Positions 22,913 to 34,613 of a stretch of DNA of 64,000 nt are shown here, piece after piece. The notes below the pieces were generated by a model that saw nothing but the letters and a program-made list of their open reading frames with translations, had not been told where the DNA came from and did not search any database. Position 1 is the stretch's first letter. Each line of letters starts with the position of its first letter. Source of the DNA: Ceratothoa steindachneri (taxonomy: Eukaryota > Arthropoda > Malacostraca > Isopoda > Cymothoidae); contig OZ018326.1 of NCBI GenBank assembly GCA_963969495.1, forward strand, positions 148,271,806-148,335,805. Direction: 5' to 3'. The position numbers were made by a program, and so were the translations under genes.

Positions 22913-24216
22913 CGAGGGGCAGTAAATAGGTTTTGCGAATCAGTAGGGCAAAACAGAGGAAGGGGATAATTGTTTGTGAGGGTGTTAGGACAAGTTATGA
23001 CAAGTCAGGACCTGCAGCCGCACGCTCCTGCCTCGTGTATTTAAGGAGCAGTAGCTGATCGCAGATCGTCAGTCACAAATTTTTCAACAATGGAGAAGGT
23101 TGAGCACCGCGCAGTAATCAAATTTTTGAGCAAGGAAGGCAAGAATGAAAAAGAGATCCATGAACGCATGGTTGCAGTGTACACCGACACCGCCCCTTCC
23201 TATGCAACCATTGCACGCTGAAATAGGGAGTTCCACCGTAGTTGTGAGTCCATTGAAGATGAACCCGTCCAGGAAGCCCGTCAGACGTGACCAACGAGGA
23301 CAATGTGACCCGTATGGAGAGGATGATCCTCGAAAATAAACGAGTGAAGGTCGACGAAATCGAGTGAGAACTTGGGATATCACGTGGAAGTGTTATCAAC
23401 ATCATCCACGACAATTTGGACATGACCAAGGTCTCTCTCTGCCTGTTGGGTCCGTAGAAACTTCACGAAACCTCACGCCCCATCATCGACTTCAACGTCA
23501 TCAAAGTTTAGAGGAGCTGCTGTTCCTGTACAACCAAGGCCCGGCGGGCTTCGAGGCACGCATAGTGATAAGTGATGAAACGTGGGTCCCTCACTGGGAT
23601 CCTAACACCAAGATCGAAAGCATGGCCTGGAAGCACAAGGGCTCTCCGACCCCCATCAAGTTCCGGACCCAACAATGAGCCAAGAAGATTATGGCCACCA
23701 TCTTCTGCGATTCTGAAGGAGTGTTGATGGTGGACTATCCGCCTCGTGAAAGGACCATCACAGGCCAATATTACGCCGAGGAACTGGCTATGTTGAAGAA
23801 GTGCATCCGTCAGAAGCGGCACGGCAAGTTGATGCGCGGTGTCCTGCTCCTCCACAACAATGCCCCTGTCCACAAGGCCAGAGTTGCACAAGCTGCCTGC
23901 GCGAATGCGAATTCGAGGAGCTGAACCATCCCCCCTACATTCCAGATCTGGCACCTAGCGACTGCTTTAAATTCTGCCAGCTCAAGGCTGCAATGCGTGG
24001 ACGCCAGTTAGGGGACGATGAAGATGTCCAGTTCGCCGTCCAGGAGTGGATTGGATCGCAGTTGGGATATTTCGGTTGTCGGGAATTCGAAGCCTCAGGG
24101 AAAAGTGGCGAGAGTGCATTGAAGTCGAGGGTAGTTATATTAAAATCTAATAAAACACTTTTCCTTAAATCTCGTTTCCTTATATCCGAATTGCAAAACT
24201 TATTGACCGCCCCTCG
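22913..24216 (+). mobile_element. Mariner element with intact ends
   Basis: The left end CGAGGGGCAGTAAATAGGTT (22913) and the reverse complement of the right end CGAGGGGCGGTCAATAAGTT (ending 24216) match at 17 of 20 positions and continue into TTGC. TA flanks both sides (22911-22912 and 24217-24218), the expected target duplication. The 1,304-base length is typical for mariner. It interrupts a minisatellite-like repeat, so it inserted after that repeat formed. Its transposase is frameshifted. Confidence 0.9.
23090..24150 (+). pseudogene. Mariner transposase pseudogene
   Basis: The start at 23090 opens the N-terminal helix-turn-helix (MEKVEHRAVIKFLSKEGKN, then APSYATIAR). The catalytic domain follows, with VISDETWVPHWDP holding the first aspartate (in the frame 23364-23678), LLLHNNAPVHKAR where the second aspartate is replaced by asparagine (about 23850), and LAPSDCFKF with the third (about 23950). 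The end CIEVEGSYIKI and stop at 24148-24150 fit the usual mariner C-terminus, at about 350 codons. In-frame stops occur after APSYATIAR and after FRTQQ (23676-23678), and several frameshifts separate the blocks. Mariner transposases move elements into TA sites. This copy cannot be active. Confidence 0.9.
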
Positions 24217-24440
24217 TATATCCTTCGAAATTAAATGTAAAACCATATAAGTGTTTCAAATTTAGTTAAAATCAGCCGAATATTTATATTATTGCCAAAG
24301 AATATAATTCCCGTGCTAGCCTTATAAGGACCTTGGCAATTTATTCTTCAAAAAAAAATGTAAAACAAGATAAGAGTTTGAGAATTTCCTTAGACCGGCG
24401 GAATAGTAACAATGTTATTACCAAAACAAAAAAAGAGCAA
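24217..24440 (-). repeat. Minisatellite-like repeat, right of mariner
   Basis: Continues the repeat that the mariner interrupted: ATCAGCCGAATATTTATATTATTGCC, then AATTCCCGTGCTAGCC and GGACCTTGGCAATTTATTC. A second unit begins near 24350 with AAATGTAAAACAAGATAAG. Units are about 120 bases and related in reverse orientation to 31.86-32.82 kb. Confidence 0.7.
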
Positions 24441-24918
24441 AACAGAGCCCAAACGAATAACCGATAAAGTTAGATCAAGACTCGCACCGGACTAAAAATA
24501 CTGACATAATTGTGCATAGTGAGGATGCTCCTAGCACTTTATTGGTTCCAAACATTAACCATGAAGTACTTAACATGGGTATTGTTTGCCCGAAGCTATT
24601 GACGTCATGCGCATCCCTCCCCCTCCCGCCCAGGGCAAGATAATGGGAGTCTGTGTAGCTTCAGTCTAATGAACTGTCTCATAGAGTGAAGCCACGTCAG
24701 TCCACTCCTCTGCTTGGATTTTCCGCTAGACCCCGGTTCGAGTACCGTTTCCTCTAGTTCAATGCTAATTATAGTAAAATAATACTGGGCAATCTGTACC
24801 TGAGTTAAGTGGTAATAGCGTAGAAAGAGAACTTATAGTGATGGTGTAGTGATAAGTTTCTCTCTTTTCAGGCTGTAATTTTTATTTCAGTTGAGTAACA
24901 TTGCGAACTTCTGCCTGA
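24441..24918. other. Spacer before piggyBac relic
   Basis: No gene is visible. A GGTTCGAGTACC motif at 24735-24746 resembles a polymerase III B box, but no A box or cloverleaf could be placed. The segment probably includes the 5' end of the piggyBac element; I could not find its TTAA boundary. Confidence 0.4.
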
Positions 24919-27008
24919 AATGGCGAAAGAACAAAACCTGGTCGGGCTAGAGATAGGTTAAATTCTCTTTACTCCAGATAGTGAAGACGATAATGATTGT
25001 GCTGAAACTGATGTTCTTTATGACAGTGAGAATGATAAAGAACATGTTCCAGAGCCACATGAAATAGCTTAAAGTTCAGACATTGTATCTTAAGAAGACG
25101 TTCCTCACCGAAGCAAGCAAACAAAGGCGGGTGGTGGGAAGACAAAGAGGCCCAGGCGTCTCCTTCCCACCCCCCGCCCCCTACCCACGCCGTCACAGCT
25201 GAGAAGCCTACTGCTGCCGCATCCTGCACCTCTGCTGCTGTTCCTGTACATTACCTGGCTGTATCATCAGGCTCTGCTGACCTAGACGACCATTATTCTG
25301 CGCTGCTGTTTCTGCTGCCATCCCTGCGGCTATTCCTGCTGCCAGCCCTGCAGCTGCAACTCCTGATGCCGTCCATGCTGCTGCTATCCCTGACATAACC
25401 CCTGTTGCTGCGTCTGCCCCTCACCAGCGACAACATCAACGACATGGAGACGATGGGGAGTTGCTAGTGACTTTAACTCTGCAACAGTAAAAGTCACTCA
25501 GGCTATGTATGACACACAAGGCCTCATTTAGCTGCAGAAACCAGGACAGCAGCCTAAAATATTGTGGCATCAATTAGTCCAGGTCCCACATAATCAGCTG
25601 TAACTGCCACCACACCTGAAGAGTGTTTTCGCCTGTATGTGAATGACGCCATGGTGAATCTGATTGTGGAGTTCGCCAACAAGAAGATCGATGTTGTTAC
25701 CAGGAAGTACAAGAGACAGACAGCAACTGTACACCGAAAAACAACACCAGAGATACGTGCCCTGCTAGGTGTCTTTATATTCAGTACTTATAGAAAAGAT
25801 AACAACCTAAATACTAAGAAGTTGTGGTGCCCTGTGGCAGGGGCTCCTTTTAACAAGGAAGCAATGTCTAAGGTGCGTTTTTGCTTCCTGGCCAACTGAC
25901 TCACGTTTGACGACATACCCACAAGGGAACAGAGGCAGGCCAATGACAAATTCGCCCCAGTCAGGGCTGTGTTAAACATGTTCATGGCCTGCTTTGAGGA
26001 CAACTGTACACCCCACGAAAGCCTCACATTAGATGAGCAATTGCTGGCTTTTAGCGATAAGTGCCTTTTGAAAATGTATATCCCAAATAAGCCATCAAAT
26101 ATGAGATAAAATTGTTATAGTTAACGATGTGGAATGTAAGCACAGATTGCAAGGTATTCCATACCTATGGAAATAATGCACAACAACAAGACATGTACTG
26201 CCACATATTCACTAAAGAATTCACACGCTTCTACCGCCAAACCAACAGAAACATCACCACCGATCACTGGTTCCCGTATGTGTCCCTTATACAAGACATG
26301 CTTGGGAAAGGGCTTACAGTGGTGGGGACAATGAGGGCGAACAAGGCAGACATCCATGAGATAATGAAGCAGACGGACAATCGCATACCTGGCAGCTCAG
26401 CATTCCTGTTCACGAAAGATATGACACGCGTTTCATATATCCCTATGACACAGACAAGCAAGAGAAGTGAACTTATGCTGCCAAGTATGTACACACAGGC
26501 ATCCATGGATAATGTCAGTAGGAAAACTGAGATCATTGACTTTCATAATGCAACAAAATGAGGGAGCGACACGTTTGAACAGATGTGTGCAACTTATAAC
26601 TACAGCAGAAAGACAAATAGGTGGCGATTGTGTGTGTTCTTTGGGATGCAGAATGCAATTATCATGAATTTGTCGATTTTTTACCAGAGCAACACTCTCA
26701 GGGTAGGAGGCAGCGCCATGCAGAGACTGAACTACATGCATGAATTGGCCTTGCAACACATCAGTCTCTCAGCTGAGATACGACTCAATACCCTAACACA
26801 GCATCGAACGGTGAAGCTGGTCGTCAGAGAGGTGTGATCCCTCAACCTCCCCTCTAGCACGGCTGCAGGTGCCGGACCATCGATCGGCAGCTGAGATTAG
26901 AGCAAGGGGCAGTCAAAGGTAGACAAGAAAACACACTTCAGGTTTCACAGCTGCCGCCAACCTGTCTGCCCGAGCCACTACTTCCCTTACTGCCGTGATT
27001 GCGTCTGA
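24919..27008 (+). pseudogene. piggyBac-family transposase pseudogene
   Basis: The start at 24919 is followed, after a stop, by the acidic N-terminal segment usual in this family (PDSEDDNDCAETDVLYDSE). An alanine/proline-rich stretch (25290-25420) and the DDE domain come next. The core is readable as AMVNLIVEFANKK.., ALLGVFIFSTYRKDN, SLTLDEQLLAF, TTDHWFPYVSL (aspartate kept) and, one frame over, GSDTFEQMC with NRWRLCVFFGMQNAIIMN (about 26560-26680). The C-terminal cysteine-rich domain survives as HSCRQPVCPSHYFPYCRDCV just before the stop at 27006-27008. Stops and frameshifts disrupt at least six places. The region of the first catalytic aspartate (about 26130-26190) is not readable. Such enzymes excise precisely at TTAA. 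Confidence 0.88.
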
Positions 27009-28059
27009 GGCTGAGGTTGGTAATAAACATGAAATGTTTCTTTCGTGTGAGTGTGTGCAACTGTGTTAGATTAATATAACTAAAACCATTAGGTTTATTT
27101 TATTAGCCACCACAATCTCATACCAATAAATAGTGGGAAATAATAAAAATTTTCCATATCAGTAACAGGAAGTTCCAAGGGATATTCACCAATGGAGATG
27201 CTTGGTGTGAGCGCTCATAGGGTATGTATTGTATCTGACTAGTGATTTCAAGGTGGTTTCAAGGGGTTTCATAACAGTAAAACACATTTTTATTGAACAA
27301 TCAGTCATTTTAGGTGGAGTAAATAAAGTGTGTTTTCCCACTCTCTTCCCTACTGTTTGTGGATCGTCAGTGTCATGGGGATCCTAGGAAGGAGATCTTT
27401 ACCAACTTAGAGGCCTGTGCGAACGTTTGGGCGAAATCTATTGAACGGTATTTGGGGGGAATTTTCACCTAAATTATTGAAAACTTTTACCTTTTGACTG
27501 TTTCATTTAGTATTTTTATAATATAACTTTTTTAAATTAAGTAAGGATTTTTATTAGTTTAATTAGCATTATCATGCCTTATAGTTAGTGTGTACAAGAT
27601 AAGATTAATAAATTTGTATATTTACTATTTTTCTTTTATTTTCCCAAATCGGGTATAATATACCCGTTTTCAGTGACTATTTAACAGCGAAATATGTTCA
27701 GTGCTCTAGGATTAATGTAAAGGACATCACAGGTGTATAGGGTGAGCAGTGACACACATTATAAAAGGGGATTGCCCATGCTTGATATTTGCCCAGGCTA
27801 CTGTTGGCTTTGCCCTAGCTTATAACTTCATTTTTAAGCTGCTTCAGTTGAAAGGAAGGCTGCATAGTAGTATCTTATAGCATAAAGCCCTTTAATTAAC
27901 TAGCGACTCTCGGAAATATTTTTATAATCCACCCCCTTAAATTTATAATTTTCTTATTTTTACTTATGTAGATTCTTGACGCAAGTTTCGTTGACCTCTA
28001 AATCCAGATTTCTTGCTAATATATTTGTAGTGTTTCTTTCTGTTGCGGCTGTGGTAGTG
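27009..28059. other. Likely 3' flank of piggyBac element, no further gene
   Basis: An AATAAA signal lies at about 27022. A near-perfect palindrome (CGGGTATA-A-TATACCCG) occurs at 27650-27666. No second reading frame or terminal repeat could be identified. Confidence 0.4.
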
Positions 28060-28410
28060 GCTTCATGGTTATATGTATTTACATTCCAAGTTCTTCCAGT
28101 ATTTGTACAGTCTGTGTTCTAATGTCCAAATATTAGAGGCACACACCACCTGGGATGGCAAGCAGTTCCGAGGATCGATGCCTCTGATTACGAGGTAGTG
28201 TTGCCTCTGTGCTTTATTCACTCTTGATTTGTAGAATTTGTACTCACGACCATCGTCGCTCCCCTGTGCCGTTTCCATTCAAATGACGACTCTTTGCAAT
28301 ATATGCCTCGTACAATTTTATATAAATCAATTATATCCTCACGTAGGAGCCTTTATACCAATCTAGGGAGTTGTTTTAGTTTTCTTAACCTTTTTTTCGT
28401 GGCTCAAAAC
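28060..28410 (-). pseudogene. C-terminal fragment of a LINE reverse transcriptase
   Basis: The minus-strand frame 28069-28278 and the adjoining frame above it show RLLREDIIDLYKIVRGIY (as L-R-x-D-L-I-E-V-Y-K) followed by a K-F-Y-K-S-R-V-N block and LPSQVV..LEHRLYKYWKNLE. This matches the conserved C-terminus of CR1/L2-type LINE proteins, in which N-R-V-V-x-x-W-N-x-L-P is followed by F-K-N-R-L-D. The same architecture ends the complete CR1 ORF2 at 37 kb. Only the end of the protein remains, as expected for 5'-truncated LINE copies. Confidence 0.6.
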
Positions 28411-28559
28411 ATGACTATCTTATGCTGTAAATAAATTATATAAATTTAGATTTAATGCAAAAATACATATTATGTTTTGAATAGGGTGTACCGGCTCACA
28501 CGTTCTATACTGTGCAAGATTAGTTTAGGTCAAAATTAACATATGGACAGGAAATTTTA

Positions 28560-28775
28560 GAGGGGGTAGTCGCCCGGCCTCAATCGATCCACCACAAATT
28601 ATGGGCACAAATAGAGGGCAAGGCTTGCAAGGTCCACCACATCAACGTCGACGAGCTAAAGGCCTTTGTTAACCGCATGTATGCCAGCATGTAGAAGGAC
28701 TTCGTCCTCAACATCTGCGCGGAATTCAGATCTCGCCTTGAGAGCCTGCTTGCTCTATAGGGCGGCCATATTGAT
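28560..28775 (+). pseudogene. Mariner-type transposase C-terminal fragment
   Basis: Two plus-strand frames together read SIHHKLWAQIEGKACKVHH, DELKAFVNRMYASM and a stretch ending GGHID, the usual last block of mariner/Tc1-type transposases (L-K-x-A-I-x-x-x-W then G-G-H-I-E). A stop replaces a residue in M-Y-A-S-M-*-K-D-F. The catalytic core is absent. Confidence 0.6.
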
Positions 28776-31700
28776 TAATATTAAAAGGTAAACACATAAT
28801 AATATCATAAAAAATAAAAACGTTTCTAACTGAATCAAAACTCTCATTTTGTCCATTGTTAAAATCAATGTAACGAGTAAACAGAACTTTTACAACACCT
28901 GGTACAACACCCTCATAACTAAATGTTTTACCTTATAAAATTAAGAAACAGGTCTATTAATAATTATGCTTGACGAAATAACTTTCGAAACCAAACGATA
29001 AGGAATCATCCCTTTTTGTTTAACGATGACTCAGTTATTGATACGAAAACGTTGTCCAAGCGACTCGCAGTTGTGGTAATGCATGTAAATTGAAAGTATG
29101 GGAACATATCAGTCACGAAGCCAAAACATAAGAGTTCAGCCACAATTTTGAGTTAAGGGCTTTCTTACCTTCCGAGCTTCGAATATAATATAACCGTTTG
29201 CCAATTATTGTTATTTTGCCTACTCTTTAAAAAAAACATAATCTTTTCTTGTAGCTCTTCAAGATTGTGATCCGAACTTGATTTTGTACATACATCACTT
29301 TTATTTTGGACATCTTGATCTTGATCTAAGATCACTTTATTTCTTGTGATCTTTATCCTGAAAATCTCTTTAGCCCTTAAGCTCACTTTCAATTTAAGAT
29401 CCTTAAATGTGGCACTATTCAAATGTCAATTTTTTTTCTACTAGTAACATCTGTTGGCCATTATGTTCAACGCCAACTCTCTTTTTCTGCAGCGAGTGTG
29501 CATAAGGCGCCTATATATACAAGTAATGATTTCCCAGATGCGAAGCCGTAACTTATTGCTTCACCAAATTGCTAAAATTACATAAAATTGTATATGTTTT
29601 GCAAACATTGATTTATATTCAATCATAGTTAATTATTCATATAATTGAACATTTTGCACATTTACTATGCGGTAAATAGTACGTTATTAATGAAGGAATT
29701 TAGCTAACAAAATATTTTTATCAATTATTTTATATATTTATATTAGCAAAATTTTATATGTTCGCGTATAATATAAAATAGGCATATAATATAAACTATT
29801 AGTGCGTATATATAATAAATTAATACTAAACATATTTTATATACAGATTAAACTTTTCAGAATGAGTGCAATTTTACAAGTTCCTAAGCTCTCAAAGAAA
29901 GCAAATATTCTAGTTTGCTATTAGAACAATATTCAAAATATTTATATAAAAGTATTAGTAACAAGAATCAAGCTGGGCTATTAAACGGAAATATTTTCAA
30001 AATGCCTAAAAAAATGAAAATACTATCAAAGTCATTTGGATGGAGTGTGCAAAGAATACTACATTTCTTTCTGCCTGCACCTCAGGGTTAGTACTGCTTA
30101 GTAACTGAAAAGTTTGTTTTAGCATTCACATAATGGTTCAAGTAATACTTTAATAATTGGTGTCATACAAGCCTAATTCTACATTGATATAGGCGGTAAT
30201 TTGAATATATTGTGCACTTCAGATATTATTAGATTATGGACTAATTATATTAAAAACTGCAGATATCCAACTAAAGGAAAACACTAGGTGTATCAGCCTT
30301 TGTATTTGTTTGAGTCATGTCTGATATTTCGCCTGTTTAGTTACTGAAGAAGGAAACTAGGCTTTCCATTTATCATAGCATAAAAATGGACTGATTAGTC
30401 ATGGTGAAAATTGATTTAAATATATATAAATACTTTTAGAATTTGGTAAGTATTAATTTCAACTAGAACTTTTATACTCTAATAAATATTATACGGGGGC
30501 TCAAGAAATCTCGCTTCAAGATAATATTTTATTTTCATTGGCAAATACTATATTTGGACCTTTTGGGTGAATATGAATCGGAGCAATTACGCATGCGTCT
30601 AGCTGACAAAGATGGATGCTAGCTGGAGCAATGCTGTCTCTGCCAAAATTGCTAATCATTTAACACTAAAGAGGTTCCACATATTTAAGAAAATATGGCA
30701 GCAACAAGATACAAATATATCCTTTAAAAGATCCTTGGTAAAGGGCTCTTACTAGTGTAGATATGTGAACTACATGAATTTAAGGTCCCTGTTTTATGTA
30801 AGTAGAACTCAAATATTTTGCTATTTTTTCCTTAAAGGATATCTGATTAAAATAGCTATTCATCTTGTTTTATGAACATTAGACTATTTCTAGCCTACTT
30901 AAACACTTGTCTTTTTTAATTTTTAAATATTTTTTAGACGTCAATCCGTCGTTTCAAGGACCATCTAGACTCACCCTGCCTAGATCTCTCAACAAAATCT
31001 ATTTTCGTGTTTAACAGCTCGAATAGCAAATTTTGTTAATTTTTTAATGTCCTAGCTCTTATAGTGACGTCACAATCTTATTTAAAATAATTAATTTTAT
31101 GACGTGGTTTTTCCCATAGCATTCTAGTGTTTTCATATGTGACTTTATACTCTACATTCGACTTAAATCTCAGAGACTCACAAACTAAGAATTTTCATCA
31201 CAATGGTATTTGGGGCTAGAGAGTGAAAGAATAGGTCTTCCTAGATTTAGCTACGAAATTTGGTGTGGTAGGTATCAACCCGCCCACCAAGCCATCTATT
31301 TCGAAGAGAGGTGCTCAAAATTTTAAAATGGCAAATTGTGTCGACCCACGTTAGTTTAACCTACCATAATAGATTGAATAATTACTACGGCTAAACCAAG
31401 AAAACAGTGCTCTATGGTGTTTAAAATCATATATTAAAATTTATGCAACATTCCTCGATATGTGCTATTTAACTGGGTCATTGCACTAGAACCGACGAAT
31501 CCGGCAAAAATCAACGTCACTGGTTCATTCGAACCTTAATAAAAGATATTTATTATAACTTTATCATGTTCTTATAAAATATCAATCCTTCTTCCGATAA
31601 TTAGGCGCCAAGTTTGGTTGTATAAATCAAATTCGGTAAATTTTGAAAAAGTTAAGTGACAATAGCGGCTAAAGAAATTGGACATATGAAGTTTCTTGTA

Positions 31701-31855
31701 GAAAATAAAACATAAATAACGATTTCGCATCTAGTGGTATAAGGTATTTTATCCTACACCGTTTTATGCCGGTCCAGTGGGGCCTAATTGGTAAAATATT
31801 TCTCGCTTAGGTGGCATTTTATGTTATAAGCGGATATATTGTTCGGTCGGACGGT
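28776..31855. other. AT-rich DNA without recognisable genes
   Basis: The only frame of note (29165-29422, minus) is lysine- and asparagine-rich and unrecognised. A slightly GC-richer patch at 30,570-30,680 carries no readable motif. No long tandem array is present. Confidence 0.55.
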
Positions 31856-31859
31856 CCTG

Positions 31860-32825
31860 TTTTGACGTTTTTTATTGTTTTGGTAATAACATAGTAATAA
31901 TTCGGCTCAATGTAAAGAAATCTGTATGATATAATTGCTAAGTTCCTCCCAAAGTTAGCCCGGGAATTATTTTGGGGGGCAATAACATCATGACTATTCG
32001 GCCAATTCTAACGAATTTTGAAAGCCTCATTTTGTTTTACATTTTCTTTCAAATGACATAATTGCCAAAGTCCTCCCAAGGATACCTGGGGAATTATTTG
32101 GAAATAACATTATAAATATTCGGCCGATTCTAACCAAAGTTGAAACTCTTATGTTGTTGTACATTTGGTTCCGAATGATTTATTTGCCAAGGAGTGCCCG
32201 GAATTATATTGTTTTTGCACAAACATCATAACTATTCGGCCGATTCTAAAGAAATCTGAAAGCCTTATGTCGTTTTATATTTTCTTTCATATGTTATAAT
32301 TTGCAAAGTCCTCCAAAGCTTACCTGTGAAATTATTTGGCAATAACATCTAAACTTTTTGGTCGATTCTAACCAAAGATGAAACCCTTATTTGTTGTACA
32401 TTTGGTTTCAAATGATATATTTGCCAAAAAGAGCCTAGAATTATATTGTTTCCACACTAACATCATAACTATTGGCCTCTTCTAAAGAGATTTAAAAGCC
32501 CGATGTCGTTTTATATTCTTTGTCAATAACATCATAACTTATCGAACGATTTAAACGAAATCAGAAGCCCTCAAAGTCTAAAACGAAGACGTTATTAAAT
32601 GATTTTTTAGTAGCGGGCGACCCTATATCTCACTATTTCGGTTGGTTGGTTAGTCAGTCCGTGGATCTCCGTTTTGCTTTTCTTATTGTCATGGTAATAA
32701 CATTGCAACTATTCGGCGGTTTCTAAAGATATTTGAAAATCATATGGTTCTTTCCATTTTCTTCCTTATCATATAATTGCCAAGGTCCTGCTAATATTAG
32801 TCTTGAAATTATTGAAAGATTTGAA
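31860..32825 (+). repeat. Degenerate tandem array, about 120-bp units of two types
   Basis: The phrase ATAACATCATAACTATTCGGCCGATTCTAA recurs about every 115-130 bases with variation. Between recurrences, one unit type has GCCAAAGTCCTCCCAAxG..GGGAATTATTTGG and the other has TGCCAAxGAGTGCCCGGAATTATATTGTTT. The order is A (31940), A (32065), B (32185), A (32295), B (32425), giving a partial two-unit higher order. No coding potential. Related sequence flanks the mariner at 22.9-24.2 kb in the other orientation. Confidence 0.75.
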
Positions 32826-33375
32826 GGTCGAAGTCGAAAGGTCATAATTTAGAATAAGGGAAAGCACGTGACTCATGGTCAGCAGACCTTTTTTTGCATT
32901 CGAAATTCGCTATGAGTGTTTCTATTGAGTAAATTGTGTTTCTAGCGAAAATCACATGCGACTAGTAGCTGGATTTCATTTTTTATATAAATATATACGT
33001 TGTTTAGCCTAGGTCTAAAAACAAGGGATTTATGATTGTTAGAGGATGTGTGACGTGACTTTGATGGCATGGTTCATAGCCCTAAACAAAGCCGTCTCCG
33101 CCTCTCGGATGGTAACCTATGAAAATTCATGTGCTTAGAGGAAATGTTCACAGCGATTTAAGATTAAATTACACTTAAGTTTTGCGGATTTTACCCTTAT
33201 ATTTTAAGTAATTGCGTACTGCAGTAAAATTTAAATTTAAATTATAGGTAAATAATTGTCCTTATATATACTCAATATCCAATCCTACAGGTTATGGACA
33301 CTGATAACTGAGAATAATAAAACTAAAGAGCACATGTAGGTAATTTAATAGTTCCTTACTGATTGTCAGAGATCA
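32826..33375. other. No recognisable gene
   Basis: AT-rich DNA. A GATGGCATGG..GCCTC..GGATGGTAAC phrase at 33063-33116 has a weak counterpart at 63888-63936, possibly a dispersed repeat. Confidence 0.35.
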
Positions 33376-33377
33376 AG

Positions 33378-33422
<45 letters not shown>

Positions 33423-33423
33423 G
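33376..33423. repeat. (GA)n microsatellite
   Basis: About 46 bases of GA repeat with occasional AAAG interruptions, strand-asymmetric purine tract. Confidence 0.95.
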
Positions 33424-34611
33424 AAGATGCGCGCTACCATGCCATCCTTGGAGAAAGAGACAGCAAACACTAGGGCGACCATTTTTGTCTGCGCTATTAG
33501 GAGTGCGAAATTATGAATACAGTGGTGGCTGAAAGCCCCCTATCGCAGAAAGACGGGACAAGCTTGATACCCCAAAAATGTCCCAGTGGGAGTTAGACAA
33601 AGTATTGCCTTACGGCTTAGGAACCTTCCTGTGGTAAGGATAAAAGGGTGGGACTACTCTCGCCTGCCAATGCGTCAGACCATGGAACCCTCCCCTTAGA
33701 ACGGAGGGAAGAAACCCCATTCGACCACACTATAAATCCTCCGGCGCCAGAGTTTGAACGCAGTGTCCGCCGTCAACACGCCCCGTCAGTATCCTGAGCC
33801 CGACCCCAGTTAGTACCAGATACTCGCGTTTCGTTGAACTCTGCACAGTTCTCGCAGAACTAATTAAACTCCGGATTTTTCGTTCAATTCGCTTGAGTCT
33901 ACCCTGTACCCGTTCTACCCGTTCTACCCGTTCCTCCAACGCAACGCACCCAGTCTGGATTCGTGTCCTACTCGAAAGCAAGATCTAAGTTCATCCCGTA
34001 AAAATCATTATCAAGAGACTATTATTTGAACATTGATCCAAGGCAAAGATTACTCTCTCGGACCAAATCTTCGGGGTAACAGCGACGCACAATTCCTCTG
34101 TACAAGTGCCCTCTCCACTTACCGCCACAGTGTAAACCTCCATCTTCGGCCTCGTATACGCTCAAGGTCATTAGAGCGCCTCTCGGTCAATATTGTTAGA
34201 TGTTTGTACGGCGACCGTTCCCGCCAAATCTCCCTCCCTCTTTAGCCGTTGAGACTTGTCTATGTCTAATGTATATATAGCTTGTCTAAAAACCCCTTTT
34301 AACCTTATAAAAACAATTTCAATTTGCATATTAGTAAGGTTATTTTTGTACCCGTTTTTCTATTGCCCCGGAACCTACAAGATAGTTGACTGTTTGGCCA
34401 ACTTACATTTAGTTAATTCGCACTCTGCTTGTTTTATAAATCTCCCACGGACATAGCCGTTGGATTTCGGCTGGGAAACACAGAAAGGATTAACTTTATC
34501 CTATTCTATGACTCTGATAATTTATGATAATAAATTTATAGTTTGCCACCTGGAAAACCGAAAGTTGAATCGTAAATCCCCGTGGTTTAGATCATGTGAC
34601 TTAATATAACA
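33424..34611. other. GC-richer block, unclassified, possibly LTR-like
   Basis: A GC-rich interval (33,430-34,260) holds a TATAAAT box near 33732 with a CG-rich region downstream, and three near-identical ACCCGTTCT units at about 33907-33936. An AATAAA signal lies near 34530. The layout could be a solo LTR, but I could not place either end. Open frames here show no family motif. Confidence 0.3.
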
Positions 34612-34613
34612 TA

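Noticed and set aside
24735..24746. tRNA B-box-like GGTTCGAGTACC
   Set aside because: No A box at suitable distance and no cloverleaf could be drawn; one motif alone is weak.
27650..27666. Palindrome CGGGTATA-A-TATACCCG
   Set aside because: Could be a transposon end or binding site, but its position relative to the piggyBac relic has no TTAA and short palindromes are common in AT-rich DNA.
31860..32825. CRISPR-like array
   Set aside because: Units are long, diverged and adjoining without short unique spacers, and the sequence is eukaryotic.
33063..33116. Similarity with 63888-63936
   Set aside because: About 50 bases, gapped and low complexity; suggestive of a shared repeat but too weak to list.
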